From: Phaeobacter sp. J2-8 | GTDB lineage: Bacteria; Pseudomonadota; Alphaproteobacteria; Rhodobacterales; Rhodobacteraceae | NCBI RefSeq assembly: GCF_022867865.1 | Contig: NZ_JALIEC010000004.1 | Coordinates: 310,001-374,000 of the forward strand | DNA length: 64,000 nucleotides | Direction of reading: 5' to 3' | Part shown: positions 1 to 9,170 of the stretch, piece after piece | Position numbering within the stretch: position 1 is the first letter of the stretch | How the letters are laid out: every line of letters starts with the position of its first letter | Translations under genes and position numbers: made by a program | The notes under the pieces: generated by a model | Database searches by the model: none | The model's input: only the letters and a program-made list of their open reading frames with translations | What the model was told of the DNA's origin: nothing

Positions 1-2
1 TC

Positions 3-668
3 GAAAGCTATCGGGACGGCTTCGGCAACTGGTGTACGCGCCTCCTGGCTCCGACGGGCGACTTCTGCCTGTCGACAGATGGCATCTTCCGCGACTATGG
101 CCGACCCGATCCCGCGTCCCCGGACGCGCAGCAGCACGCAGTTCAGGATCTGCCGTTCGAGACACTCGTGTTTCTGCAGGGCAGCCGGTATTGCGATACC
201 GATCTTCTTTCGGAGGAGGCGTGGGGTCTCTTCGAGACCACGGACCCGGGCTGGTCACGCGTTCAGGCGATTTGCGATTTCGTGCACGTGCATGTCCGCT
301 TCGACTACATGCAGGCGAAGGCAACGCGTACCGCATCGCAGACCCTCGCCGAGCGACAGGGTGTCTGCCGCGACTTCGCCCATCTCGCCATCGCCCTATG
401 TCGTTGCATGAACATTCCGGCCCGCTACTGCACCGGATATCTGAGCGACATCGGGGAGCCTCTGCCTCATCCGCCGGGGGACTTCGCCGCTTGGATTGAG
501 GTCTTTCTCTCCGGCGAATGGCACATGTTCGACCCCCGGAACAATAAGCCGAAGTTCGCGAGAATTTTGATTGCTCGCGGGCGCGATGCCGCCGATGTAC
601 CGCTGACCCAGACATTTGGGGAAAATACGTTGACGGAATTCAAGGTCTGGACGGATGAACTGGCCTGA
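3..668 (+). CDS. Transglutaminase-like family protein, 5' end outside window
   Basis: The frame is open from the first bases of the window, so the true start lies upstream and about 221 residues are visible. The visible part has the N-terminal bacterial transglutaminase region (NWCTRLLAPTGDF) followed by the transglutaminase core. The core shows the catalytic cysteine motif GVCRDFAH and an acidic motif FDPRNN. Where the catalytic histidine is expected the sequence reads GDFAAWIEVF, so the usual His is Ala; related bacterial proteins often have Ser there, so this may be normal for the subfamily. These proteins are thought to be cysteine peptidase-like or transamidase-like enzymes, but their substrates are mostly unknown. 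The family call is firm; the activity is not. Confidence 0.85.
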   Translation, partial: ESYRDGFGNWCTRLLAPTGDFCLSTDGIFRDYGRPDPASPDAQQHAVQDLPFETLVFLQGSRYCDTDLLSEEAWGLFETTDPGWSRVQAICDFVHVHVRFDYMQAKATRTASQTLAERQGVCRDFAHLAIALCRCMNIPARYCTGYLSDIGEPLPHPPGDFAAWIEVFLSGEWHMFDPRNNKPKFARILIARGRDAADVPLTQTFGENTLTEFKVWTDELA

Positions 669-758
669 CTGACCTTGGCTTCCTTTTTGATGCGCTATCG
701 TAAACGGGGTCGCCAACCCCCATATAAGTAACACTGGCGTCAAGCATCCCGGTCCGAC

Positions 759-929
759 ATGGATAAGGAGTTGGCGTCGGCCAATCAAAGGATCGATGAT
801 ATGTCCTTCAAGGACCTGACAGCCAGGGCTGCGGCCGCAATGAAGCCGAAGCCTGCGAAGACCCCTGCCAAAGAGAACGAGCCCAAGGCTGTTGGCAAGG
901 AAGCACCAGCGAAATCCAAGACATCTTGA
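759..929 (+). CDS. Small Lys/Ala/Pro-rich hypothetical protein
   Basis: An ATG-started frame of 56 codons lies between the transglutaminase gene and the next open frame, in the same direction. The protein begins MDKELASANQRIDDMSFKDL and then becomes a low-complexity tail of Ala, Lys, Pro and Glu. No domain is recognised. Such basic tails can bind nucleic acid, but that is only a guess. The composition alone could be accidental, so confidence is moderate to low. Confidence 0.4.
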   Translation: MDKELASANQRIDDMSFKDLTARAAAAMKPKPAKTPAKENEPKAVGKEAPAKSKTS

Positions 930-1005
930 GATTTGCACCGGCCACGCGCCCCATTCTTAACGGCCGCGCGGACCACCCACAGCAACAAGGGAAAGGACCA
1001 TACTA

Positions 1006-1539
1006 ATGGAAGAATTGATGAGCAAGACCGTTGCGGTTTTTTCCCGCCCGTTCACCGTTCCAGGCTTCAACGAGACGCTTCCGGCGGGAGAGTACGAGAT
1101 CGAAACGGAATTGGTTTCACCCCCGGATCAACAGGACCCTGCAGCCTGGAAAGCCTCAGTCCTGGTGAGACTTCATCCCCGGACATCGCATCCGGGGCTT
1201 GCGCGATCTCTGACCGTTTCCCTAGCCGATCTGGACTATGCCCGCGCCAGGGACAAGCTGACAGGCAGAGCGTTGTCCGACTTCTTCCTTGAGGAAATGC
1301 TTGGTGATCCGATGGTGTGCCTCGTGATGGAGGCCGACGGGGTCTCTGCAGCACAAATGCGGCATCTCTATTCGGGGCTTAGGACGCCCCAATCTGACAG
1401 GGATGTTCTGGACCGGAACCCGGCGCGTCTAGGTGCACGTGACATGGCGTCAATCCATGCTGCTGAAAACGAGGGCATGCCTCCACGACCGACAGGGACG
1501 TCGGCTATGCGCACGGAAGTCAGCGCGGATTTGACATGA
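1006..1539 (+). CDS. Conserved-looking hypothetical protein, 177 aa
   Basis: The ATG at 1006 follows a purine-rich ribosome site (AAGGGAAAGGA, about 8 bases upstream); an in-frame ATG at 1018 is an alternative. The N-terminal part (SKTVAVFSRPFTVPGFNETLPAGEYEIETEL) looks like a folded beta-rich domain and reminds me of short rhizobial hypothetical proteins, though I cannot name a family. The C-terminal third is polar and poorly ordered. The stop lies just before an IS21 fragment on the other strand, so the natural C-terminus may have been altered by that insertion. No function can be assigned. Confidence 0.6.
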   Translation: MEELMSKTVAVFSRPFTVPGFNETLPAGEYEIETELVSPPDQQDPAAWKASVLVRLHPRTSHPGLARSLTVSLADLDYARARDKLTGRALSDFFLEEMLGDPMVCLVMEADGVSAAQMRHLYSGLRTPQSDRDVLDRNPARLGARDMASIHAAENEGMPPRPTGTSAMRTEVSADLT

Positions 1540-1551
1540 TCGCGAACAAAA

Positions 1552-1719
1552 CCTCGGCTGAATGGTTCGCTCGTAGGTGAGCTCCGTCGCACCCGACCGG
1601 ATCACCTTGCGCACCGTGTTCCGCGATACCCGCAGATCACGGCAGATCTGCTTGATCGACTTCTTGTCCTGAAAATACGCCCGCCGGATCTTCGCTAGGC
1701 ATTGCCAACTTGACGGCAT
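1552..1719 (-). pseudogene. IS21-family IstA transposase, N-terminal fragment
   Basis: The reverse-strand translation contains KSIKQICRDLRVSRNTVRKV followed by IRSGATELTYERTIQPR, the N-terminal helix-turn-helix region typical of IS21 IstA. After about residue 56 the similarity stops and the frame runs into unrelated sequence. Only the DNA-binding start of the transposase is left, with no catalytic domain and no IstB. This is a dead remnant at the left edge of the IS-rich stretch. Confidence 0.75.
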
Positions 1720-1750
1720 TGACCTGTGACGGTCCCCAGGGGTGATTTTC

Positions 1751-2141
1751 TCAGGCGGTCATTTCGAACGCATAATCGTGCCACAGGTCGAAAGCATCGG
1801 ACCTTGCTTGGCGGTATGAGACGGTGGAGAGGCGGTAGCGTCGGGGTTTGAACATGGTGTTGATTTGATCGTGGGCCGCGAGGAACCTTTGCGTCTGTCG
1901 GATCGATTTGAACCGTCCCATGACCTTCTCTCGTTTGCGGGTCGGTCGATGCGAACCCTCGATGCGGTTGTTGAGCCCTTTGTGTGCCCGATGATCCGCT
2001 TCTGGCGCGAGGGTCCGGACCGGTTTGATGTAACTCCGCAACTTGTCCGTCACGACGACACGCGGTTTGCCAAACCGCCGAACTTGTTGATCAATAGAGC
2101 CGACATTGAGGCAGCGCGCGGCGATCGACCGCTAGGAGCCG
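1751..2141 (-). pseudogene. IS6-family transposase, C-terminal fragment
   Basis: The translation includes DQQVRRFGKPRVVVTDKLRS and then AHKGLNNRIEGSHRPTRKRE and FKSIRQTQRFLAAHDQI, which are hallmarks of the C-terminal half of IS6/IS240-type DDE transposases. The frame stays open to about 2135 and then stops at the inverted repeat of the neighbouring IS1182-type element. The upstream half is not found on the other side of that element. The copy is therefore inactive, cut by insertion and later rearrangement. A different IS6 fragment lies near 24600-24927. Confidence 0.8.
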
Positions 2142-3674
2142 ATTCTGTTGAAAAACTGACGTTTGCGAATGCAGAACTGGGACTTCCAAATTCGGCGCAA
2201 GCGCCTTTGAGGTCAGGCTTTTCGCGTTTGCTGCGGTGCAGGAAAGATCTTGGCCAATTTGCGGAGGTTTTGGACGGTGGCGGCGAGGAGGAATTCGTCA
2301 TTTGCACCGCATGGTCCACGTAATCGGAGCCGTCCCAGACCGAGAATACGTTTCAGATGGGCGAATAGCATTTCGACTTTCTTTCGGAGCTTCATCGCAA
2401 TCACGTATTCATCAGTGTTGGCCAAATCCCTGGCAACTTGGCGGGCATCTTCTTGTTCTTCACGGGTGATCAATCTGGCGTCGGCATTGGGGCAGCACTT
2501 CGGTTTGGACGGGCAAACCTGGCAGGTCAGTTTCAGAGCACGATATTTCGCGGTGCCTTTGCCCGTCGGGCCCCGGTTCGGATCGGAATAATTCCGGCGG
2601 AACTGCTTGAGGGCATGCCCCTCGGGGCAGATGTATTGGTCGTTCTGCGCATCCCAGTCGAAATCTGTACGTGTCCAGGTGCCATCGGGGCGTCCGGCCT
2701 TGTCGATCACAGGGATGTAAGGGGCGATCTTACGATCTACGAGCCAGCCAAGCATTGGGCCTGAGCCATAGGCCGTGTCGGCGATCATCCAGTCAGGGAC
2801 CAGGCCGAACTTGTCCTTCACTCGTGTCAGCATCGTCCTGGTTGATCCAACTTCGGCCTGCCGGATGGAACGGGTAGGTTCCACATCCAAGATAACACCG
2901 TGATCCGTGTCGATGAGATAATTATCAGAATAGCTAAAGAATGCAGGGCCCTTACGCGCTGCCGTCCACTGGCTCGCCGGGTCGGAATGGGAGGAGAACT
3001 TCGGCTGCACCTCGCTGGCTGAGCCAAATGCCTCCTCATCCAGCGTGTCGAGATATTCACGCACGGCGCGGGCCGCGTCAGTTGGATCAATCGTCGAGGC
3101 GTCCCACTCTCCCTTCGGCGTCGAGTTCTGCTTGTTCGCCTCCGCTTCAATCAGGCTGGCGTCGATGGCCATGCGCTGACCGCTGACCAAACCTTTCTCG
3201 ATACAACGAGCGACAGTCGTCTCGAACAGATGGCGCAGAAGTTCGCTATCACGAAAACGTCCATGCCGGTTCTTGGAAAATGTTGAATGATCCGGGATCA
3301 TATCGGTCAGGTCGAGGCGGCAAAACCACCTATAGGCCAAATTCAGATGCACCTCCTCGCAAAGACGTCGCTCAGACCGGATACCAAAGCAATAGCCAAC
3401 CAAAAGCATCCGGATCAGAAGCTCGGGGTCAACCGATGGACGGCCCGTGTGACTGTAGAAACTCGACAGATGGGGGCGAATGCTATCCAGATCGACAAAC
3501 CGATCAATCGAGCGCAGCAGGTGGTCTTGTGGAACGTGATCCTCCAGCGAGAACTCGTAGAACAGTGCGCCCTGCGCTTCCTGTTTTGGTCCCATCATCA
3601 TTCAATCCCCCGCTGCCATAGAGAAATTGAATCAGCCATGAGCCGTCAAATCAACAAGAGTTTTTCAACAAAAT
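2142..3674. mobile_element. IS1182-type insertion sequence with matching terminal inverted repeats
   Basis: The ends are imperfect inverted repeats, ATTyTGTTGAAAAACT, at 2142-2157 and, inverted, at 3659-3674 (15 of 16 bases match). They bracket a single full-length transposase gene. The exact tips may extend a base or two. I see no clear target duplication: the left flank is an IS6 fragment and the right flank is unrelated, which suggests a deletion next to the element after insertion. Confidence 0.8.
2213..3601 (-). CDS. IS1182-family transposase
   Basis: This 462-residue protein matches the usual length and layout of IS1182-group DDE transposases. An N-terminal DUF772-like domain contains GIRSERRLCEEVHLNLAYRW. 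The DDE core begins near MAIDASLIEAEANKQ and continues through DWMIADTAYGSG. The C-terminal end has LFAHLKRILGLGRLRLRG, a typical IS1182 signature. The frame is uninterrupted and flanked by matching terminal repeats, so the element may still be active. The start at 3601 encodes MMMGPKQEAQ and any of the three Met codons could be used. Confidence 0.92.
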   Translation of the reverse strand: MMMGPKQEAQGALFYEFSLEDHVPQDHLLRSIDRFVDLDSIRPHLSSFYSHTGRPSVDPELLIRMLLVGYCFGIRSERRLCEEVHLNLAYRWFCRLDLTDMIPDHSTFSKNRHGRFRDSELLRHLFETTVARCIEKGLVSGQRMAIDASLIEAEANKQNSTPKGEWDASTIDPTDAARAVREYLDTLDEEAFGSASEVQPKFSSHSDPASQWTAARKGPAFFSYSDNYLIDTDHGVILDVEPTRSIRQAEVGSTRTMLTRVKDKFGLVPDWMIADTAYGSGPMLGWLVDRKIAPYIPVIDKAGRPDGTWTRTDFDWDAQNDQYICPEGHALKQFRRNYSDPNRGPTGKGTAKYRALKLTCQVCPSKPKCCPNADARLITREEQEDARQVARDLANTDEYVIAMKLRKKVEMLFAHLKRILGLGRLRLRGPCGANDEFLLAATVQNLRKLAKIFPAPQQTRKA

Positions 3675-4108
3675 AAGCCCAAAGCGGAAGTGACGCGTTT
3701 TCACGGCGTGCCGAAGCGGTGCCAAAAATGCCACATGAGCCAAAATTCCGGTGCTGCTGCGCGGCGAATAAAGTAGCCATTTATGCTATCCGCAGTGCTG
3801 GAGGGGAGCACAACTTTCTGGTCTTGAGTGTTTAAGGCCCGATGCGGGTGCAACCCCGGCCATTGTAGCGATCTTTCGCAGCGCAAGAAGTGGCAAATCT
3901 GCGGCGCTACGGCATACTCACAAACTGTCTTTTCGGTGATGTCGGGCCAAATCTATTCCCTTGGCGGCAGCGTTCATTTCAGCTGCTGAGAAGGTCGTCT
4001 AAACTGTCGCGGTCGTACAATATCCTGACAGTGGATAATTACGATGCATCATGCGGGAAGCAGTTATTTGCTATGCTCTGAAGCAGAGTTAATTGCGGAT
4101 TGAGACCT
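3675..4108. other. Intergenic stretch, no supported gene
   Basis: Between the IS1182-type element and the BKACE gene there are short open frames on both strands, none with a recognisable domain or ribosome site. The sequence is AT-richer toward 3950-4080. It may hold the terminator of the leftward catabolic operon, but I found no convincing hairpin. Confidence 0.4.
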
Positions 4109-4948
4109 TTAGCAGGCAAATGGGCGCAGACCAAGGATTTCACGTGCCTGCGTGTAGGTCGCGACAGGTCGTTCATATTTTTCACAGACCTCAACAGTGC
4201 GCCTGACCAACGCTGCGTTTGACGGAGCGAGAGAGTCGCGGTCCAACCTGATGTTGTCTTCCAGTCCGGTGCGCGCGTGACCACCCGATGATATCGCCCA
4301 GTCATTCAGGACCAACTGGTTTGCGCCAATCCCGGCTGCGCACCACGGAGCGCCTACTCCAAACAAGCGTTTCACAGTCGCAGTATAGTAGTCAAAAATA
4401 TGGCGATCGGCAGGCATGGCATTCTTGACGCCCATGACGAACTGGACATATGGCAGTGCGGCAATCTGAGCGTTCTTGAACATCGAATGTGCCTGAATGA
4501 TGTGGCTAAGATCAAAGGCCTCGATCTCTGGTTTGACCTCATGGGTCAACATCTCAGACGCAAGCCACGCCACGAGATCCGGTGGATTTTCATAGACGCG
4601 GGTTGGAAAATTATTAGACCCAACCGACAGAGACGCCATATCAGGTTTGAGCGTCAGCATACCGCCTCGCGTCTTGCCTGCGCCAGAGCGCCCCCCTGTT
4701 GAGAACTGTATGATCATCCCCGGGCAGTGCCTTTCAAGACCTTCCTTTAACAGCGCAAATTTTTCTGGATCAGAACTGGGCGTCTCATCCGGGTTACGTA
4801 CATGGGCATGGCAGATCGTCGCCCCGGCCTCAAAGGCGGCTTGTGTGCTATCTATCTGCTCATCAACGGAGATGGGCACCGCAGGATTGTCCGCCTTGGT
4901 CGGCAGTGAACCGGTGATCGCGACACAAATAATACAGGGTGTGGTCAT
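4109..4948 (-). CDS. BKACE-family beta-keto acid cleavage enzyme (DUF849)
   Basis: BKACE enzymes are zinc-dependent and cleave a 3-keto acid with acetyl-CoA, giving acetoacetate and a new CoA ester. The 279-residue protein has the zinc motif HAHVR (His47, His49) and GGHARTGLEDN with His224 and Glu230, in line with the ligands known for the lysine-fermentation member Kce. A ribosome site (GGAAA) precedes the ATG at 4948. It is the last gene of the leftward run that starts with the GntR regulator. The neighbouring maleylacetate reductase would make 3-oxoadipate, a 3-keto acid, so that is an attractive substrate, but this is inference; dehydrocarnitine and other keto acids are used by relatives. 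Confidence 0.9.
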   Translation of the reverse strand: MTTPCIICVAITGSLPTKADNPAVPISVDEQIDSTQAAFEAGATICHAHVRNPDETPSSDPEKFALLKEGLERHCPGMIIQFSTGGRSGAGKTRGGMLTLKPDMASLSVGSNNFPTRVYENPPDLVAWLASEMLTHEVKPEIEAFDLSHIIQAHSMFKNAQIAALPYVQFVMGVKNAMPADRHIFDYYTATVKRLFGVGAPWCAAGIGANQLVLNDWAISSGGHARTGLEDNIRLDRDSLAPSNAALVRRTVEVCEKYERPVATYTQAREILGLRPFAC

Positions 4949-5022
4949 TTCTCAGTTTCCATTCAATCATGCTGTGGACAGCGACGAGGGGCGACAGGTG
5001 CAGTATCGTCCATCACCAGAAT

Positions 5023-6204
5023 TCAAACGCGCACGACCTTTAGTTTGGTTTTCAGGTCCGTCCGGCAAAAGGCGTGCAGGAAACAAGTTTGTTCTGAGAT
5101 GTCGAGCATCTCCTGCGCCGTCTCATGGGACTCGGACGTTTCGAGATAGACGTGAGTTTCAATTAAATCCGCTTCGCCCGCCTTGCCCGTCCCGCCGGAT
5201 GCGCCGCCAAGGCTGAAATGGGTGTCCTGCACGATCCGGTAGTCCGGCAGGTCAAGTTTCAGCATCGAGACAAACCGCCCGAACTGGGTCATGAAACAAA
5301 AACCGATGCCTGCACTGATAAGACTATTTGCATCTGGCGCGCGTCCGTCTTCGGAACTTAGGAACCGAAAGGACGTGCCATAAGGCGAATATTGCATCTG
5401 CTGGATTTCTTTGATGCCATCCTCACGCATGATCGCGACAGCGCCGATGTTTAGGCGGCGGTCTTGTTCTTCGGCCATGCTGCCACCCGCAGATGAGGTG
5501 CCCATGACAACGTCCTTCTTCGGAGTCGGCCCGACAGGTTCCATCAACGTCAGATCGCTGGAGTCTGCTTTTGATTTGGCAAAGTGGTTGCCCGGATCAG
5601 GGAACAATGCACCATCCAGTTCAGCCACTTTGGCCGTTGGCAATTCGACGTTGTTCTTACCCAACTTGAATAGGCTTTCGAGTTGTCCGCGCATCAGACC
5701 GTTGAGCGGCGATGCATAGGTGGCGTTGATCAAGAATTCGTTCAGCGCAGCATCATCAAGGTCGCAGTCAATCTCGACCTGAAGGTCGATATTTTCGGCG
5801 CCCCCAACCATGGTGCGTTTGGGCATGGACCCCTTCATCGTATAATAATTGTCCTGGATCAGCTTCAGTTTGCGGATTTCGACGTTCTGGATTTTGGCCA
5901 GTGCGAGGATTTCATTCATAAAACTTGCTGCCATGCCGGACGACAAGAAAGCCAGCGGGCACGGCGCTGCATCATGGCCGTTCAGATAAGGCCCTTCGTC
6001 AGACACCAAACGCCACGTCTCGCCGGTTTTGGCAGAACGCACGAGCGCCTCTTTCTGAAATCCTGACAATGAACGCACCCAAGTGCGCAACGCATCGCCT
6101 TTGCGGTTTTCAGGCGCATCAATCGACACGTCATCCGCGTTCGTCACTTTGAAAAACGGAGCGACGCTACTTGTGCCAATGAGGTTTTCGCCGAGTGCTG
6201 CCAT
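5023..6204 (-). CDS. Tandem OsmC-domain protein
   Basis: OsmC/Ohr proteins reduce organic hydroperoxides through reactive cysteines. This 393-residue protein seems to contain two OsmC-like halves. The first, near residues 60-170, has HDAAPCPLAFLSSGMAASFM, matching the first conserved Cys helix. The second, near 240-390, has AGIGFCFMTQFGRF and ends with EQTCFLHAFCR, which carries the second Cys motif. A good ribosome site (AAAGGAC) lies 9 bases before the ATG. It sits within the catabolic run between SDR and BKACE, perhaps protecting against peroxides made during aromatic oxidation, though some OsmC-like proteins in such clusters have unknown roles. The family call is good; the two-domain reading is by eye. 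Confidence 0.8.
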   Translation of the reverse strand: MAALGENLIGTSSVAPFFKVTNADDVSIDAPENRKGDALRTWVRSLSGFQKEALVRSAKTGETWRLVSDEGPYLNGHDAAPCPLAFLSSGMAASFMNEILALAKIQNVEIRKLKLIQDNYYTMKGSMPKRTMVGGAENIDLQVEIDCDLDDAALNEFLINATYASPLNGLMRGQLESLFKLGKNNVELPTAKVAELDGALFPDPGNHFAKSKADSSDLTLMEPVGPTPKKDVVMGTSSAGGSMAEEQDRRLNIGAVAIMREDGIKEIQQMQYSPYGTSFRFLSSEDGRAPDANSLISAGIGFCFMTQFGRFVSMLKLDLPDYRIVQDTHFSLGGASGGTGKAGEADLIETHVYLETSESHETAQEMLDISEQTCFLHAFCRTDLKTKLKVVRV

Positions 6205-6306
6205 GGTATTTGTCCTTTAGTGTCTGCCATTTTTGCTTGTCATGGCGCTATGTGTTGAAGTTTTCGTGGGCCAGGTAGGTGCTATGATGCGCGGTACAGA
6301 TAATCC

Positions 6307-7089
6307 TCAGAAGTGATGGATGTTGGATAATATGTGGCTGGACATGCCGCCATCTGCCGTCAGGTTGGAGCCACGGAACCACTTGGCATGCGCGCTAAGG
6401 GCAAAACTGACTACCGGAGCGACATCCTGTGGCGCGCCCGGGCGATCCATAACTTTCATGTCCTCTTCGGCGCGCGCGCCTAAGGTCTGGATGAAATCGC
6501 CAAGGATTGGTGTGTCGACCGGACCGGGACTTACACAATTCATGTTGATCCCGCGGTCGCGCCAGGTCCACCGGTTTTGCATGGTCCAGATGATCAGTGC
6601 CTCTTTGGATAAAAAGTAGCTTCGTCCACTATCATCCGTGTCCAGCCCCTGAGCACTGCAAAAACCATCGACGTTATCATCCATCGAAAGCGCCAGCGCC
6701 GCAGTGCTTTGTTCTAGCGCGTTGGACCATCCAAACCCTGCCAGAGAGGCAAGGTTCACAATGGACGCGCCATCCGCCATTTTGGGCACCAGCGCATTGG
6801 TCAGTCGCTGTAAACCATAAAGGTTCACCCGCATCACAAGAGAGGCAGGCGCAGTCGGTGGCAGACCCGCGATGTTAGCTAGTCCGTTTGTCCCAGCAGG
6901 CAGATTTTCGATCAATGCATCAATAGAAGTTGGATCGCTGAGGTCAGCCTGAAAAAATTGGTCGGCCGTGTCTGTTTCGTTGCGGTCAATGCCGATAACA
7001 GCCGCGCCCTGCGCTTTTAACAGGCGGCAAGTCTCTGCTCCGATGCCCGATGCCACGCCGGTTACGATATAGGTTTTGCCTTCATGCAT
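6307..7089 (-). CDS. SDR oxidoreductase, coniferyl-alcohol-dehydrogenase-like
   Basis: This is a 260-residue classical short-chain dehydrogenase. The cofactor motif TGVASGIG is at residues 10-17, NIAGL is present in place of NNAG, and the active site includes YFLSKEAL (YxxxK). The segment between the central Ser region and the catalytic Tyr is long and resembles coniferyl alcohol dehydrogenases of the CalA type. A ribosome site GGAGAA precedes the ATG. In this operon it would oxidise an alcohol side chain to an aldehyde, which the upstream aldehyde dehydrogenase could take further. Exact substrate is inferred from resemblance only. Confidence 0.8.
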   Translation of the reverse strand: MHEGKTYIVTGVASGIGAETCRLLKAQGAAVIGIDRNETDTADQFFQADLSDPTSIDALIENLPAGTNGLANIAGLPPTAPASLVMRVNLYGLQRLTNALVPKMADGASIVNLASLAGFGWSNALEQSTAALALSMDDNVDGFCSAQGLDTDDSGRSYFLSKEALIIWTMQNRWTWRDRGINMNCVSPGPVDTPILGDFIQTLGARAEEDMKVMDRPGAPQDVAPVVSFALSAHAKWFRGSNLTADGGMSSHILSNIHHF

Positions 7090-7158
7090 GGTTGGATTCT
7101 CCAGAATTTGGGGGCTCTTACAAAGTAGGTTAAGTTGACGTCTTGCACGCGACCCCAG

Positions 7159-9141
7159 TCATCGGAACGTTATCGATGCAAGGCTCGGGAACAAGATGAT
7201 GATGGCAGTGATCAGGAACATCACACCGACAAACGGCATCACACCCTTAAAGATATCGGATAGCTCAATCCCGGTGCCGCGCAAGGTGGCAGACACGACA
7301 TAGCAGGCCAGTCCAAACGGCGGTGTCAGCAGGCCAATTTCTACGGCGATTACTGTCAGGATACCGAACCAGATCGGATCCCCGCCCAAGGCCAGCATCG
7401 TTGGGAATGCAATCGGCACCACGATCAGCATGATCGAAACGGATTCAAGGAACATACCCAACAAAACTAGCAGGATCACGTAGGCAACCGCGAACTGGAA
7501 CAGGCTCAGATCCAGCGTGTTGATGATCGTGCCTATATTTTGCACGAACCCTGATGAGGCCAGCATGATCGTAAAGATGTTCGCCGCGAGGATCATGAAC
7601 AGAACCGTCGTGGCAATCTGGCCTGTTTCCACCATCACTTGCCACAGCGAAGCCCAGTTCAGACGGCGCCGCAAAACCGCATAGATCAGCGCACCCGCCG
7701 ACCCGACAGCGCCGCCTTCGGTCGGTGTAAAGAAGCCGCCATAGATACCGCCCAGCACCAGAATGATCAGCCCTAAGACTGGCGCCAGAAGAATGCCCGC
7801 CTGCCCGATACTGCTAACGACTTCGAGTTCCGCGTCTGACACAGGTTCGGCTTCGAACACGGTGTGGGGACGGAACGTTGCGTTCAGCCAGATCATCAGT
7901 GACATCATCACCGCCAACAATAGGCCCGGCACGATCGCGGCGATAAACAGGAAACCGACCGATTGTTCGGCAAGGAAACCATAGACGATCAACAAAAGGC
8001 TCGGCGGGATCAACATGCCCAGCACCGAACTGCCCGCTACAACGCCGACCGAGAATTGTTTGTTATAGCCGTGACGGATCATTTCGGGGGTCGCGATTTT
8101 GGCAAACACCGTCGCAGAGGCGACCGAGGATCCGGTGATGGCGGCAAAGACCGCATTCGCGCCGACTGTGGCAATGCCAAGCCCGCCACGGATCGGTTTG
8201 GTGATCCATGCGGCAACCGCAAATGTCTCGCGCCCGATGTCAGCGGCGGCCACTAGCAGGCCCATCATCACAAACAGCGGCACGGCGCTGAAATAGTAGT
8301 TCGCCAGAAATTCATTCCCGGCGATCCCGAGCATCGTATAGCCGAACGCGATACGCCCCTTCAGTAACCACAGCCCGACAAAGCCGATGACCAGCATCGC
8401 GATTCCGATATGCACACCAAACAGGACCACAACGACCAACACACCCAGCATCATCGCGCCAAGGGTAAAGTTGCTCAGACCTGCGTCCATTAGCATCGGG
8501 AACAGAATGAACCACATCGCGACAAGGACAACACAGGTCACAGCCAGCCAGACAAGGCCATTGATGCCATATTCCGACATGAGCGTGCCCGTTTTGCGCA
8601 ACGCACGCGCGGCAAAGGCAAGGGCCGTCACCGCGCTGCCGATGATCACCAGCAGACGCAGCGGCCAGACTTGGAAGGAAAATTCACCCGGATTACCAAC
8701 GATTTCGGCTTCGCTATAAGCATCCATAAACTTGGGCAAGGCCGCTTGTAGCAGCAAGATCATCGCGATGACCCCGATCACCGAAACCACGACCTCTAGC
8801 ACCGCTTCGCCCTTGGGCATGCGCTTGCCCAAGATGGAGACAAGGAAATCCGCACGCGTCATGCGCTCGGAATATAGAGTGCCCGCCAGTTGCAGGAACG
8901 TCGCGCCGACAACGGAATAGGCGACCATTTCTGTGACGCCGCGAATGGGCGACAAGAAGACCTCGCGCAGGAAAACTTCTGCGCAAATTAGAATGACCAA
9001 CGCGAAGAACCAGATAGTCCCGATACTGCTCATGAACTCAGTGAGGCGCCTGAGCCCCGTATCCGACCTTCGAAGCGCCGCAATGGCCGGGTGAACCTGT
9101 CCGAGAGACGGTGTCTCGTTTGAGGGAATGTTTTCGGCCAT
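7159..9141 (-). CDS. TRAP transporter fused small/large permease (DctQM)
   Basis: A 660-residue integral membrane protein. The first 180 or so residues form the small DctQ-type subunit (four helices, starting at SIGTIWFFALVILICAEVFL). A linker helix follows and then the large DctM-type subunit with repeated long hydrophobic segments and motifs such as GSSVASATVFAKIA and IPPSLLLIVYG. It imports an organic acid in the inner membrane using the sodium or proton gradient together with the periplasmic binding protein encoded just upstream (29 bp gap). Fused DctQM forms are common. The operon context points to an aromatic acid or related compound as substrate. Confidence 0.93.
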   Translation of the reverse strand: MAENIPSNETPSLGQVHPAIAALRRSDTGLRRLTEFMSSIGTIWFFALVILICAEVFLREVFLSPIRGVTEMVAYSVVGATFLQLAGTLYSERMTRADFLVSILGKRMPKGEAVLEVVVSVIGVIAMILLLQAALPKFMDAYSEAEIVGNPGEFSFQVWPLRLLVIIGSAVTALAFAARALRKTGTLMSEYGINGLVWLAVTCVVLVAMWFILFPMLMDAGLSNFTLGAMMLGVLVVVVLFGVHIGIAMLVIGFVGLWLLKGRIAFGYTMLGIAGNEFLANYYFSAVPLFVMMGLLVAAADIGRETFAVAAWITKPIRGGLGIATVGANAVFAAITGSSVASATVFAKIATPEMIRHGYNKQFSVGVVAGSSVLGMLIPPSLLLIVYGFLAEQSVGFLFIAAIVPGLLLAVMMSLMIWLNATFRPHTVFEAEPVSDAELEVVSSIGQAGILLAPVLGLIILVLGGIYGGFFTPTEGGAVGSAGALIYAVLRRRLNWASLWQVMVETGQIATTVLFMILAANIFTIMLASSGFVQNIGTIINTLDLSLFQFAVAYVILLVLLGMFLESVSIMLIVVPIAFPTMLALGGDPIWFGILTVIAVEIGLLTPPFGLACYVVSATLRGTGIELSDIFKGVMPFVGVMFLITAIIILFPSLASITFR

Positions 9142-9170
9142 TGCTGATTTCCTATCTGTCAGAGTACGCT

